DNA of 64,000 bases from Dactylorhiza incarnata (lineage: Eukaryota; Streptophyta; Magnoliopsida; Asparagales; Orchidaceae): NCBI GenBank assembly GCA_033032865.1, contig JAWHQI010000075.1:2480001-2544000 (forward strand). Reading direction: 5' to 3'. This document shows positions 23,481-34,468 of this stretch, one piece after another. The translations under genes and the position numbers were made by a program. Each line of letters begins with the position of its first letter. Positions within the stretch are counted from its first letter, which is position 1. Below the pieces are notes generated by a model. It saw nothing but the letters and a program-made list of their open reading frames with translations. It ran no database searches and had not been told where the DNA came from.

Positions 23481-23760
23481 ATGGCACAAAACAAGGAGTA
23501 TTCCAGCACAAGACCTCCTATGTGCAATCTCAATAAGTTTGCACTATGGAAAGCAAGGATTAGACCTTATATGAAATCCATTGATGAGGAGATTTTTAAT
23601 GTCATCCTTACAGGACCTCCAGCACCTACAGCATCAGCTAGTACTGCTACAACAGCAGACAACAATCTCTGTGAATGTTACAAATTCACAATATATTACA
23701 AATTCAAATTGTTCAGAATTAGTCTCCAGATCGCAAGAAATTGATAAATTAAAATCTATC
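23481..23760 (+). pseudogene. gag: Element L gag, N-terminal fragment
   Basis: From ATG 23481: YSSTRPPMCNLNKFALWKAR then PYMKSIDEEIFNVILTGP resembles the copia gag start (RPPxFNGxNFxxWKxRM, then FLKSIDxxxWxxVxxG). The frame loses similarity after about 60 residues and sequence recognisable as L ends near 23760. Everything downstream of this point in L is missing. Confidence 0.7.
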
Positions 23761-23800
23761 TCCTAGGTTGGCATTTTCTTTCGATGAAGGCCGCAACATC

Positions 23801-25929
23801 CTACATTTTATTGATCGCAGATAAAGTGGTCGCCAAGCTCTGGTTCGCTGACATTGTAGCTCGATGGATCTTCGCGACCTCTTTATCTACGTGCTCCATA
23901 GGAATGACTACGATCTCTGAAGTCGGACTCTCTTCTGGATGACCGCTAGAAGTACCCAGCTTCATCATCATTATAGCAGAGCTGGTTCTCAGTGTAGCGA
24001 CCTCAGCGGCTAGCACAACGGACTTTCCCCTATAATACTTAGCATCCGTCTCCTCCCTCCGAAGCGCCCTGGTGAGATCGTCAATTTTCAGATCGCCCTC
24101 TTCGTGGACTTGGTTCTCCTTAGCTCGCAGTTTCTCCTCAAAACCAGGGGTCAAAGCCCGGAGTTGGTCGCCGTGTGCCTGCTCCCGAGCTTGCATTGTC
24201 TTGACATCCTCAAATATAGGTTTGAGGACATCATTGAGATAGGGGGAATCATCAGTGGTTGCTGCTGTATTTCCCCCTCCTCAGGAGTTGCATCGACCCC
24301 ATCAGCATATGCGATCAGAAGTAAAGAACAGTCAGCTCAACCACAAATAAACCAAAAGTGAATGAGCTCGAGAAAAGAGTATACTTGGAAAGGAATCAAG
24401 ACCGTTGTCGCGCAAAGTATTCTCAACATCTTTTGAGACCACATCATCAACGGTCAGCAAAAGGCGTTCTAAACCTCTTAAGCGTTCCAGGTTCATTCTT
24501 TCCAATTCCCTTTTTTGCGATCTCTCTCCCTCTTTCCTTCTCCTTCTTAATTCTGCATTACTGACGAGGATGTCATCCGTTTCAATAATGATGATCTCAC
24601 GCCAATCTTTGGGAGACCTAGGTCGAGGAGCAGGTAAGGGAAAAAATTCAAGCAGTCTCACGGCTGGCTTTGCCTTACCAGTTCGGAGGGAAATGATCGT
24701 TGTCGCGCGGTCTGCCACTACCTTATCCAGTTGAGCTTCTGATTCAGGGGAAATATTCGTCAGACCACCAGATTGCGCGATCTTCTCTTTCTTAACCTGC
24801 TGGATTTTCTCTATCCTCTCCTCTTCTTTATCCTCCTTGGTTGCCTTTTTCTTTCTCTTCTTCTCTCCCTAAGCAACGATCAGCACTGCCTTTTCCTTCT
24901 TTTCCTTTTCTTTTTCTGTAGAGTCCATGCAACCTTCTCTTCCTCCACCTTCTTCTTCTCAACGACGATCATCATCGCCCTCTCTTCTTCTTTCTTCTTC
25001 TCAGCAGTGATCTGTGCTGCCTTCACCTCTGCTTCCTTCTTTTTCTCAGAAGCGACCTGCGTCGCTCTCGCTTCCTCTTCTTTTTTCTGCTGAGCAGCGA
25101 TTTGCATCACTTTTTCCTCCTTCTCCTCCCTCTCCTTCTCTTCCTTTTCCTTCTCCACCTCAGCCTTTTTTATGATCGCCACTTCCACGACCTTCCTTTT
25201 CTGTTCCTCGGCAGACTCTCGAAGGCTCTCAATTTAAAAAGGTTCGACCACCTGCAAGATCGGCCAAACAAGATTGTTAGAAGAATCACAGTCAAGATAA
25301 GCGATCAACTCTGGGTCCGTTCCATCAGAAGAGAGAGAGAGAGAGAGAGAGGCCGCAAAAGAAAAAGGAAGGCCGATTTGTTTTCTTATCTTCTCAGGAG
25401 CTGTCACAAAAAGTTGCAGATCCCCACTTTCAGGGAGTATGACCGCCTCTTTGGAGGTCACCGCTTTACTCTCACCACTTTTCTTTTTCTTGATAACTTG
25501 AATGGAAGGACTTGTGCCTTTTCTTTTTGTTCCCTTCGCAGCTTCGTGTTTATCAGTGATCTGCTGCCTCAACTTTCCAGTTGAAGCCGCCTTCCCTTGC
25601 AGTTGAGTTTTGATAACCTCAATAGATGTGGTCTCTCTGGTCTGTCCAGCGGCCTTCCTGACAGCCTCCTCTAAATTGTGGCATTCAAAGGTAATGGACA
25701 TACCTGGGAGTTCAAGCACAGGAGGTCCTGAAGAAGTGGCCGACAAGTGCATAATATCTGAGATCGGCAAGACCGCGTCCCTCGGCAACTCAACAGGTTG
25801 TCCTTCAGGAGCGCTAACGATCTCCTTCGCCACTTCTATCTTTACAGCCTCTTTAGAAGGTTTGACCACTAGCATATTTTTAGAGCTAGCGGTCCCCTTC
25901 TCCTTGACTTTTCCTGACGAATAAGCCAT
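23801..25929 (-). pseudogene. Element M antisense gene: Lys/Glu-rich coiled-coil protein of unknown function
   Basis: Minus-strand open segments follow one another: 25929-25234 (MAYSSGKVKEKG start; basic region TKRKGTSPSIQVIKKKKS), 25188-24880 (Glu/Lys/Ala heptad-like repeats, long coiled coil), 24718-24332 (RRRRKEGERSQKRELER) and 24196-23801 (REETDAKYYRGKSVVLAAEV). Stops and probable introns lie between them; I could not fix all splice sites. A TATA box on the minus strand (26090-26081) lies about 150 bp upstream, with two very short ATG frames between it and the main start. No transposition domain is visible. Its place, facing an LTR-like end at 26629-27139, is like the antisense genes in F and G, so I infer an accessory gene of a Tat-like element. 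A captured plant gene is the alternative. Confidence 0.45.
25327..25350. repeat. GA microsatellite
   Basis: About eleven AG dinucleotides within the M antisense coding region, encoding a Ser/Leu run on the minus strand. Confidence 0.85.
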
Positions 25930-26080
25930 CTTGGTATGCACCCGGTCCTGTCCGCGCTAGGACAAACTCTTCAAAATAGCCTCCATTCTGAAGTCATCAC
26001 AGTTTGAGAATCTGTGATTGCTGATTGCTTGAGCTCGCAGTTCTGTTTAGAAGGTTCTGGATTCTGAATCCTTGAAGCTG

Positions 26081-26090
26081 TATTTATAGA
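26081..26090 (-). promoter_or_regulatory. TATA box of the M antisense gene
   Basis: The minus strand reads TCTATAAATA, with the first long-frame ATG about 150 bp downstream. It is the same box type as those ahead of the antisense genes in F (62753, 61132). Confidence 0.5.
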
Positions 26091-26133
26091 TTCTGACACA
26101 TTTATGGCGGTCATGGCCTCAATGGTCAAAGCG

Positions 26134-26620
26134 TGTAACGGTACTGGCTAGCCTGACCCGGGCCCCTAGCCCAGTACCGCCGGCACCGACGGCCCAGGAC
26201 CGTCAACAGACCTACTGGCACCGCCGGTTCAGCCTGACCCCAACAACTGGTCAACCACAAGCCTGCAGGCCGTACACCCCAACGCCTCTCTGGCCCTGTT
26301 TCTCAGGCGCAGCGCGTTGTTGGAGGGAGGTCTCGAACCCACAACCTCCCTTGATAAGAACCTCTTCAAACAGGTCTCATCACCAACTGAGCTGAGGTTC
26401 TTATCAAGGGAGGTTGTGGGTTCGAGACCTCCCTCCAACAACGCGCTGCGCCTGAGAAACAGGGCCAGAGAGGCGTTGGGGTGTACCGCCTGCAGGCTTG
26501 TGGTTGACTAGTTGTTGGGGTCAGGCTGAACCGGCGGTGCCAGTAGGTCTGTTGACGGTCCTGGGCCGTCGGTGCCGGCGGTACTGGGCTAGGGGCCCGG
26601 GTCAGGCTAGCCAGTACCGT
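26134..26620. mobile_element. 487-bp foldback element with tRNA-like (SINE-like) centre
   Basis: Two 227-bp arms, 26138-26364 and 26394-26620, are inverted copies with only two mismatches seen by eye; the loop is 29 bp. An 8-bp direct repeat TCAAAGCG flanks it (26126-26133 and 26621-26628), showing insertion as a unit. On the minus strand the loop and left arm contain AGCTCAGTTGGTG (26393-26381, fits a tRNA A box) and GGTTCGAGACC (26339-26329, perfect B box GGTTCGANNCC), about 42 bp apart. The right arm carries a second B box in the opposite direction without an A box. It could be two head-to-head tRNA-derived SINEs or a foldback DNA transposon that captured one; an 8-bp duplication would suit hAT-type transposition. 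No protein is encoded. Confidence 0.8.
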
Positions 26621-26628
26621 TCAAAGCG

Positions 26629-27139
26629 AACATTTCTTAAGTTCCGCCGTAACTAAAAAATGTGCAGAGATTATGTTTGCCCGGAAGTCCATGACCTCTC
26701 GCTGTCAGTCAGAAGAGTCAGTTCCAGCGGTCTCAATATTGGGAGATTGCCCATACCGTCCGTCCCCTCTTTAGTATTTCTCCTAAGGAACAGGCGATCA
26801 GTCCCCTCTTGTACCTGGGCAACCCGTAATTTTTGGATCTGCCCATTTGGGCAGCCTCCGCGTCTATAAATAGAGGGGTAGGGGTTCCAAAAAAGGGACT
26901 TTTGCTTCGAGCCTCCAACTTACGAACTGTGTAAGCGAGCTCGAATTCTGTCACTTTTCTACCTCTCACTCTAGCCTGATCTAGTTACTCCCTGTATTTT
27001 CTTTTCGAGATCAATCTCAAGAAGTTTTTTCCTCTGGAGATCTCTCTTCTGTCATCCTTCGTCCCAAGTAACCGGCACTCCACAGTTCCCCCCATCTCTT
27101 TCTAGTGTGAGTCTTGGAGGTACATTTTTTGTACCAACA
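26629..27139 (+). repeat. LTR-like end of element M
   Basis: Holds a TATA box (CTATAAATAG at 26871-26880), a CT-rich transcribed-type stretch, and ends GGTACATTTTTTGTACCAACA-like at 27139, where chromovirus integrase (O) resumes. I take it as the 3' LTR of M in plus orientation. Its 5' limit was not found; the foldback element may have inserted inside or just before it. No partner LTR is visible. Confidence 0.35.
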
Positions 27140-27331
27140 CCCGGGTGTACGGAATATTTGTTGTTATGTGCTTCAGTCATGATATCCTCTCGGATCCTAT
27201 CTCCTGCTGGTATAAGCATTTGGCCATAGAAGTGAATGAGGCCATCACGTAAGGAAAAACCTCATGAAGGGCCTGACTCTAAGGCTGCAAATATCAGTTC
27301 CAATGATGGGTCTTTCCCTTGCCCAACCTTG
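27140..27331 (-). pseudogene. pol: Element O: chromovirus-like pol, start of integrase region
   Basis: The minus strand reads GKDPSLELIFAALESGPS, then LRDGLIHFYGQMLIPAGDR and REDIMTEAHNNKYSVHPG. This is the linker and N-terminal integrase segment of Ty3 elements (DGLLRxxGRLxVP, then EAHSSPYxxHPG). It stops at the M boundary (27140) and is interrupted at 27331 by solo LTR N; the upstream RNase H continues at 35565-35845. Small frame changes are present. Confidence 0.75.
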
Positions 27332-27342
27332 TGTTGGTGTTT

Positions 27343-28782
27343 TGATGCGATAATTTCGGCAAGAGCACCAGTCGCGCAAGTAATAAATGTTGGGAATAGA
27401 ATCCCCGAGTGTCGGTCTCTTGAGGAATGCAGGTTGGGTGAACGAAATGCGTTGTGTGACAATTGTTACACAAGCGGGAACAAACAAGAAAAGTGGAGTT
27501 TTGATTTGGGTTTCCTACTGTTAACAACAATAAAAGAAATGCGGGTCGAAATCACCGCTTCGCAAGGCGAGATGGGTGCGACGGCCGCAATGCCGAGGTT
27601 CGTGAGGCGGATGGACGGTGCGCATGCGAATGAAGTGGTCTCTAGTGCGGAAAGTGAGGGTCGCAGACACCTCTTCACAACTCGCCGCTAGCTCTTGCTA
27701 ACGCGAATCGAACACGATGTGTGCGTGCGTGAGTGAGTGAGCGCGTGGAGGTGAAACAAATCACAAACATTCATTGGAGGACAGAGAAGAAATAACCATT
27801 GCATTTAAACCAAACATCATGATATTCAAGTTTAAAATGATTCGCAAAAGTCAAACAAATGGGAGAGGAAGAGGACAACCAATGGACGAAGACTAGCGGC
27901 CGTTCACGACCGGAATGGCAGTTTGTCAAGCTACCTCCGGACTCGGGCGGACTGTGCTTCCGGCGTCGAGAGACTGTCACGATCTCTCCACGTGCTTCCG
28001 TCGTCTTCTACCTCAGGATTGCTATCCTCCTCACCGAACAGAAATGGAGACGGCTTGCTTGAGTGCTTGCGGACGGTGGAGAATGCTTCCGGATGATGGA
28101 GGAACGTCTAGAATGACCGGAGATGACTTCCCCTTGCGGAGAAGATGAAGGGGAGGTGTCTGGAAATGGAAATCGGCGGCGTACGGACTGGAAAACCCTC
28201 TACCGGAAGCCCGATTATCCCTAATTCGCGAACATGATTATATATAGGCGCTAGAATAAACAGTGCGCACGGTCATTGGCGCACGACCAGTGGTCGTCTA
28301 GCATCCTGTGATTGTGCGCCTGACTGGACGGAGCCTGCAAGGTAAGAAAATTATAAAATACAATGTTCGCACGACCAGTGGCGCACGACCAGTGGTCGTG
28401 CGCACTATCATAGGTGGTCGTGCGATAAGGAAGACAGAACTCAGATTTCAGGGGGTAAGTGCACACGATCAGTAGCGCACGACCAGTGGTCGTGCGCAAT
28501 AGAACCAGTGATCGTGCGTTGTGTTCCTGTATAGAATTGTACCGGAAACACCTGCACGACACCTGTTCCAGCACAACCACGAATCCAGCCACTGAAAGTG
28601 GCACTTAACCATGCAAAGCAACTACTAAAGGAGAATAATACGAAATAACACCAAAAACGGGCCTAAAGGTGCACTTAGCATGGAGAATCAAATATAAGTG
28701 AAAACATGTCTAAAGTGAAGTGCATAGACTAGAAAATCGGCCGAGATGTGTCCATAAATGTGTATATATTTGGGGCTCATCA
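27343..28782 (-). repeat. 3' LTR of element A (1440 bp)
   Basis: Plus strand TGATGCGATAATTTCGG to GGGGCTCATCA. It contains GCACGACCANTGGTCGTGC palindromes around 28370-28500. It is followed by CACCCCCAGACTTA, the complement of the polypurine tract. Confidence 0.93.
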
Positions 28783-30572
28783 CACCCCCAGACTTACCTG
28801 TTTGCGCGTCTCGAGCAAACGAATTCGGCGGAGTGTGAAAATGGTAGTTAACAACGAAAATTACACAAAGGAGTTCAATGCGAAGTAACAGAAGCATGCA
28901 AATAGAAATTTAGTAAAAAGAGATTCTAACTATGCTAACTAATTTACAAAAGTATTTGAGCGTAAATAAAGATTTGTCAATACTCAGTTGGTGAATCGTG
29001 AAGAACTTGAGCGATCATGCCCGGTGTGAAAGTAACAAGCCACTAAGGAGGGTGTTACGCAAGGTCGGGGTTCATGAATAACTCCGCTGAAATCCATCAG
29101 CGTCGAGAGCCATAAGCTTGCCCGGTCACACTCTCTCCACAGCGCTAGCAAACTCACGAGATAAATCAATAGGACTTTAGGATTAAGTTGGGCTTAGGTT
29201 GCGGCGTGATATTCAAGGATAGAAATGAAGGCTACGCAACCAAATTGAGTCAACGGAACGCTGCACCACACAAAACCACGCACAAAGCTAGTGTGACACA
29301 CCCCCAGACTTATTATGAGAACTAGGTGTGCACACGGCTTACTTCACAAATACCAACGGATTTTCTAATACGCTCGGAAGGATTTCTCTTCAATACAAAT
29401 TTTTTTCAGATTTTCATTTCAATAACATATATTTTTTTTCTTTTTCTTATCCTCCGGTTGGTTCATAATCAGCAAATAAAATTTATTTCTTCATCACATC
29501 ACAAAGATTCCAAAAATCACACCAAATCAAGAACATGAGTGCAGATAAACATCTATTTGGTTGCGAAAGTGGGCAAAGCTTCAGGCCTTGGTGAATGGAG
29601 GAGGAGCTGTAACAAGGAAGTGATATGCACAAATGTTGGCTTGCAAAGGTGAGCGAATAGGACACGGAAAGCTAAGGCTCAAACTAGCCAAAAGGTGGCC
29701 TACATTATATTTACTCAAAGAATCGCTCACACCCATGCTTCGAGAGTCGCTTGGGGCAAGTTCTTAGCCCACGAGAAAGGTAAACCTTCCTCCCGACTCG
29801 AGCAACACACAACTAGTGCTCGTGACAACACAACACCGGGTTATCAACAATTTCGTTCACATTCACCATTTGAGTATAACAAATCTAAAACTACGCAAAA
29901 ATACTAATCATAAATTAAACGCATAGAAATAATCTAGTTTTACTCAAATTCTACTGCAGCATGCGGGTGCGACTAGAACACTGCTCGAGTCAACATCGCA
30001 CTCCAAATAGTAATGCCTAAGCTAACACCCCAATTCACATTCCTAACCAAAATAGTTTATTTGGAAACAACACAAATAGGAAAGCGCGCGCTTATGTGGG
30101 TGAAGTGGTGCATGAAGCGTGGAATAATGATGATGGTAATGAAAAATATAAACAAACTTCTAGCATGCGGTGCAACTCGTACGCATAGTGGATAACACAT
30201 GCTCTCCCCCAGACTTAATCTACACATTACATCACAAAACTGAAAGCTAGGAGGGAGAAGTGTTACCCAATTCTCAGAATTGAGCATACGGGAAGATTGG
30301 CGTTAATTTCGTGCACAATCCGCAGCATCCGCCAACACGAAGTACAAAGCACACCTGCAAACGGTACAACTAAAAGCAGCAAAAATAGATAAAAACTGAA
30401 TTGAAAAAAGTTAGAAAAACAAAAACAGCAAATCTGGGTTGTCTCCCAGCAGCGCTTTTATTTTATGTCCTTAAGCTGGACCAAATATCTGTATTATAAT
30501 TGTTTAAAGAGTGCAGAAATTAAATAAGAGTGCATAAGAGAAAGTTTCACAAAATAAGAGATAAACAGAACA
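28783..30572 (-). other. Untranslated 3' module of element A
   Basis: No coding potential. Polypurine-motif copies (complement) at 28783, 29299 and 30203; conserved 70-bp block at 29732-29806; hairpin at 30270-30287 (one mismatch in the 7-bp stem, loop GAAT) followed by GGAAGATTGGCGTT. Order and spacing are as in D and C. Confidence 0.8.
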
Positions 30573-32902
30573 TCAGCTGTAAGCGCTTTTATGGTGCTCG
30601 TCTCCCGTAGCATGTAGGCGGGAGGTGAAGGCTTTAGGGCCAACACTAGTGTCACACAGTGTTCCCCTAACCTCCGCCCTCTTGCCACGGAGAGCGGCAG
30701 AGCGCGCATCGCGCAGACGCTTCTCTTGTTTAAGTTTAGCAACAGTCGGAGACTGCCAACGTTGAGCATTTTCAGATCCTCCTCTCATAGGAGCGGGAGG
30801 CGTCATTTCCGTCGCCGCAGTGACGACCGGATCGGCCCAAGAGATGGAACGCTTAACTTGTTTATTACAGGATTCAATACAAGAAAATAATGGGACGTCG
30901 TCCCGAATCACGTTCAGCTCAAAATGTTTAGGACTGCTGTCCTCCTCTCTCTTGGAATCATAGTCTCTCCAAGAGTCTACTTCTTCCTCTCCGCTTGACT
31001 GGTACTCTTCCTTTTCTCCTTCAGATGATCCATCACCTTTCTTATCCCCTGCACAACTTAGTGATTCATCAGAAATAAAAGGAGGAGGGCAAATGGATGT
31101 TTCAGTTATAGTCTTGGGACAAGTGGGCAAAGGTATCTTATTGGGTAGGAGGACACAACCCGCAGAAAAGTCAAGGGTGGCACCGCTCTCTTTCAAGAAT
31201 GGTACACCCAAGATGGGGATGGAGTGATTCTCCCGGGGTCCTAACACTTGAAAATCAGCAACCACCACTGTCCCATCAACTATAACTTCTACATTTTTCA
31301 CTTCCCCTTCTGATTGTATGACGGTACCGTTTGCGAGCACAAGAGATTTCCGTTCCTCCGTATTAATTTCAAGTTGCAAGTTATCGACGTCTTGCAAAGC
31401 AATGACGTTGCGGGAGGAGCCAGAATCACACAAAGCCTTAGTCTCTATTTTATTAATGGAGCAGGAGATCACTAACTCATGCGGATGACCCACTTCCACA
31501 TCGCCGAGAATCTTCCCTTGGTCTATTGGGTTTTTTTCAGTGTTACTAGGAAGAGTCCCATGCGACCGCTCGGTTAGCACTTGGGCCAATTGGCCCAGCT
31601 GCGTTTCCAAGTTCCGCATTGACGCGGTTTGGTTAACCATGTTTGAGTTAGCCGCTTGCATAAATTTTCCATCATCTCCTCCAAGTTACTCTTCTTGGGA
31701 GCCGGGGGGCCTTGGTTATATTCCGGATGAGGTGGCCTTGGTTGGCTCCCGGAGGCGTAGGCATCATTCTGATGCTGCCCCGGTGCCCATCGTTGTCCAG
31801 GTGCGTTGGAGTTCCATGAGAAGTTTGGGTGACTTCTCACTCCCGGATGATATGTGTTATTGAATGGCACCCCCTTAGATTGATTGCCAACAAAATTAAC
31901 CGATTCGTTTAAAGAGAGGTTCGAGAAGTTACCTGATAAATCACTGCCCGAGTATTCATACGCGTGGTGTCCACCGCCTCCACATCCTTCGCACGTAATA
32001 ACAGCAGCCGGTGCGGATGTAGGAGGAAGCGAGTCGACCACGAAGAGACCACGGGTGCTTCTTGGTGCATTTCTCCCGGCCGTCCAAAATGTACTGTGGG
32101 AGGCGGTGTCCCGCAGAATTCGAAGGGCCTCCTCTGGAGTATGGTTCATTAGAGTACCTCCCGCAGCAGCATCGATCATTGCCCGGTAGTTGGGCTCGAT
32201 CGCGAAGTAAAATGTCTCTACAACATTCCAAGGTTGGAGCTCGTGGTTCGGGCAGCGGCAGAGAAGATCATTAAGGCGCTCCCACACCTCGGCAAGGGTC
32301 TCTTGGTCAGCTTGGCGAAAGGTGGCGATCTCCCGCCGCAGGCTCACAATTTAATCAACGGGGTGGAATTTGGCCAGGAACTTGGATGCAAGAGCATCCC
32401 AAGTCGCGGCGGTCCCAGGAGGAATAGAATGGAGCCACACCTTGGCCTTGTCGCGAAGTGAGAATGGGAACAGTCGCAGCTTGACTGTATCGTCAGGTAT
32501 TCCAGCGTAGCGGAAAGTTCCGCAGATATCGGAAAACTCTGCTAGGTGCAGGTGCGGGTCTTCACTGGTCATCCCGGAGAACTGAGCATTGTTCCGGATG
32601 ATGTTCAAGATCGCAGGTTTGATCTCGAACTAGTTGTTCATAATGTTGGGACCAAATCCCGGATACACACTCCCAGCTGTCGGAGTGGTATAATCTCTCA
32701 TCGTTCTGGGTCGAGGCCTCACTACCTCATGCTCATCTCCAGGTTGGTGCTGCCCCACGTTGGGCACTCTTGGTTCAGCATTGTTTGGGTCTATGTTGTC
32801 ACCCATTGCCGCCTGTACGGCTGCTGCGCGCCTTCGTGCGCGAGCGGTCCGTTCGATCTCTGGATCAAAGGGTACAAGTTCCCCCGCGGCTTGTCTCTGC
32901 AT
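30573..32902 (-). pseudogene. gag-pro: Element A gag-protease, two stops and one frameshift
   Basis: Gag begins near 32902 (MQRQAAGELVPFDPEIERTA, the Athila gag start). A TAG at 32632-32630 interrupts NIMNN/FEIKPAI. The gag domain follows (SEDPHLHLAEFSDICGTFRY, LRLFPFSLRDKAKVWLHSIP). A TAA at 32353-32351 splits HPVD from IVSLRREIATFRQ. The knuckle (CEGCGGGGHHAYEYSG) has lost its last Cys. Near 31670 one A is missing in the GAAAATTT run, shifting the frame. The last part (31661-30573) holds MRNLETQLGQLAQVL, protease KALCDSGSSRNVIAL (D-S-G) and ILGVPFLKESGATLDF, then an acidic tail. It would form particles and process gag if intact. Confidence 0.88.
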
Positions 32903-33000
32903 GCACAGTCACAACAAAAAGAAAACAAAACAAAGGAAATCAAAAACAACTGCTCTTGTAACAAATGCTCACAACTCAAGACGTTACACGCCTGAACATT

Positions 33001-33017
33001 CCCCGGCAACGGCGCCA
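33001..33017 (-). other. Primer-binding site of element A (tRNA-Asp)
   Basis: The plus strand reads CCCCGGCAACGGCGCCA, the complement of TGGCGCCGTTGCCGGGG, six bases inside the LTR end at 33024. Confidence 0.93.
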
Positions 33018-33023
33018 AAAACT

Positions 33024-34468
33024 TGATGCGATAATTTCGGCAAGTGCACCGGTCGCGCAAGTAATAAATGTTGGGAATAGAATCCCCGAGTGTCGGTCTC
33101 TTGAGGAATGCAGGTTGGGTGAACGAAATGCGTTGTGTGACAATTGTTACACAAGCGGGAACAAACACGAAAAGTGGAGTTTTGATTTGGGTTTCCAACT
33201 GTTAACAACAATAAAAGAAATGCGGGTCGAAATCACCGCTTCACAAGGTGAGATGGGTGCAACGGCCGCAATGCCGAGGTTCGTGAGGTGGATGGACGGT
33301 GCGCATGCGAATGAAGTGGTCTCTAGTGCGGAAAGTGAGGGTCGCAGACACCTCTTCACAACTCGCCGCTAGCTCTTGCTAACGCGAATCGAACACGATG
33401 TGTGCGTGCGTGAGTGAGTGAGCGCGTGGAGGTGAAACAAATCACAAACATTCATTGGAGGACAGAGAAGAAATAACCATTGCATTTAAACCAAACATCA
33501 TGATATTCAAGTTTAAAATGATTCGCAAAAGTACAACAAATGGGAGAGGAAGAGGACAACCAATGGACGAAGACTAGCGGCCGTTCACGGCCGGAATGGC
33601 AGTTTGTCAAGCTACCTCCGGACTCGGGCGGACTGTGCTTCCGGCGTCGAGAGACTGTCACGATTTCTCCATGTGCTTCCGTCGTCTTCTACCTCAGGAT
33701 TGCTATCCTCCTCACCGAACAGAAATGGAGACGGCTTGCTTGAGTGCTTGCGGACGGTGGAGAATGCTTCCGGATGATGGAGGAACGTCTAGAATGACCG
33801 AAGATGACTTCCCCTTGCGGAGAAGATGAAGGGGAGGTGTCTGGAAATGGAAATTGGCGGCGTACGAACTGGAAAACCCGCTCCCGAAAGCCCGATTATC
33901 CCTAATTCGCGAACAGGATTATATATAGGCGCTGGAATAAATAGTGCGCACGGTCATTGGAGCACGACCAGTGGTCGTGCGCACTAGCATCCTGTGATCG
34001 TGCGCCTGACTGGACGGAGCCTGCAAGGTAAGAAAATTATAAAATACAATGTTCGCACGACCAGTGGCGCACGACCAATGGTCGTGCGCGCTATCGTAGG
34101 TGGTCGTGCGATAAGGAAGACAGAACTCAGATTTCAGTGGGTAAGTGCACACGATCAGTGGCGCACGACCAGTGGTCGTGCGCAATAGAACCAGTGATCG
34201 TGTGTTGTGTTCCTGTACAGAATTGTACCGGAAACACCTGCACGACACCTGTTCCAGCACAACCACGAATCCAGCCACTGAAAGTGGCACTTAACCATGC
34301 AAAGCAACTACTAAAGGAGAATAATACGAAATAACACCAAAAACGGGCCTAAAGGTGCACTTAGCATGGAAAATCAAATATAAGTGAAAACATGTCTAAA
34401 GTGAAGTGCATAGACTAGAAAATCGGCCCAGATGAGTCCATAAATGTGTATATATTTGAGACTCATCA
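33024..34468 (-). repeat. 5' LTR of element A (1445 bp)
   Basis: Plus strand TGATGCGATAATTTCGG to GAGACTCATCA. Palindromes GCACGACCANTGGTCGTGC begin near 33961, 34069 and 34162, about 107 and 93 bp apart. Confidence 0.93.

Larger units (their letters stand above)
27343..34468 (-). mobile_element. Element A: complete non-autonomous Athila-like gag-protease LTR element (7126 bp)
   Basis: LTRs at 27343-28782 and 33024-34468, target duplication TGTTT at 27338-27342 and 34469-34473, tRNA-Asp primer-binding site at 33001-33017 and polypurine tract beside 28782. The internal region (4.2 kb) codes only for gag and protease and has no reverse transcriptase, RNase H or integrase. The two LTRs differ at about 36 of 1440 positions plus a 5-bp indel (by eye). 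It is inserted in solo LTR N. The protein frame is broken by two stops and one frameshift. Confidence 0.92.

Noticed and set aside
25234..25941. A host plant gene
   Set aside because: Lys/Glu-rich low-complexity protein without a recognised domain, broken frame downstream, and surrounded by LTR material; kept as an element accessory gene with low confidence.
26329..26393. A tRNA gene
   Set aside because: A and B boxes are present, but no acceptor stem, anticodon arm or CCA-side pairing could be drawn; it is tRNA-derived only.
26317..26511. Identical small proteins predicted on both strands (70 and 64 codons)
   Set aside because: Direct consequence of the perfect inverted repeat of the foldback element.
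30494..30769. Small frames in the reverse or alternative frames of gag-protease
   Set aside because: Shadow frames of the A and D gag-protease coding regions.
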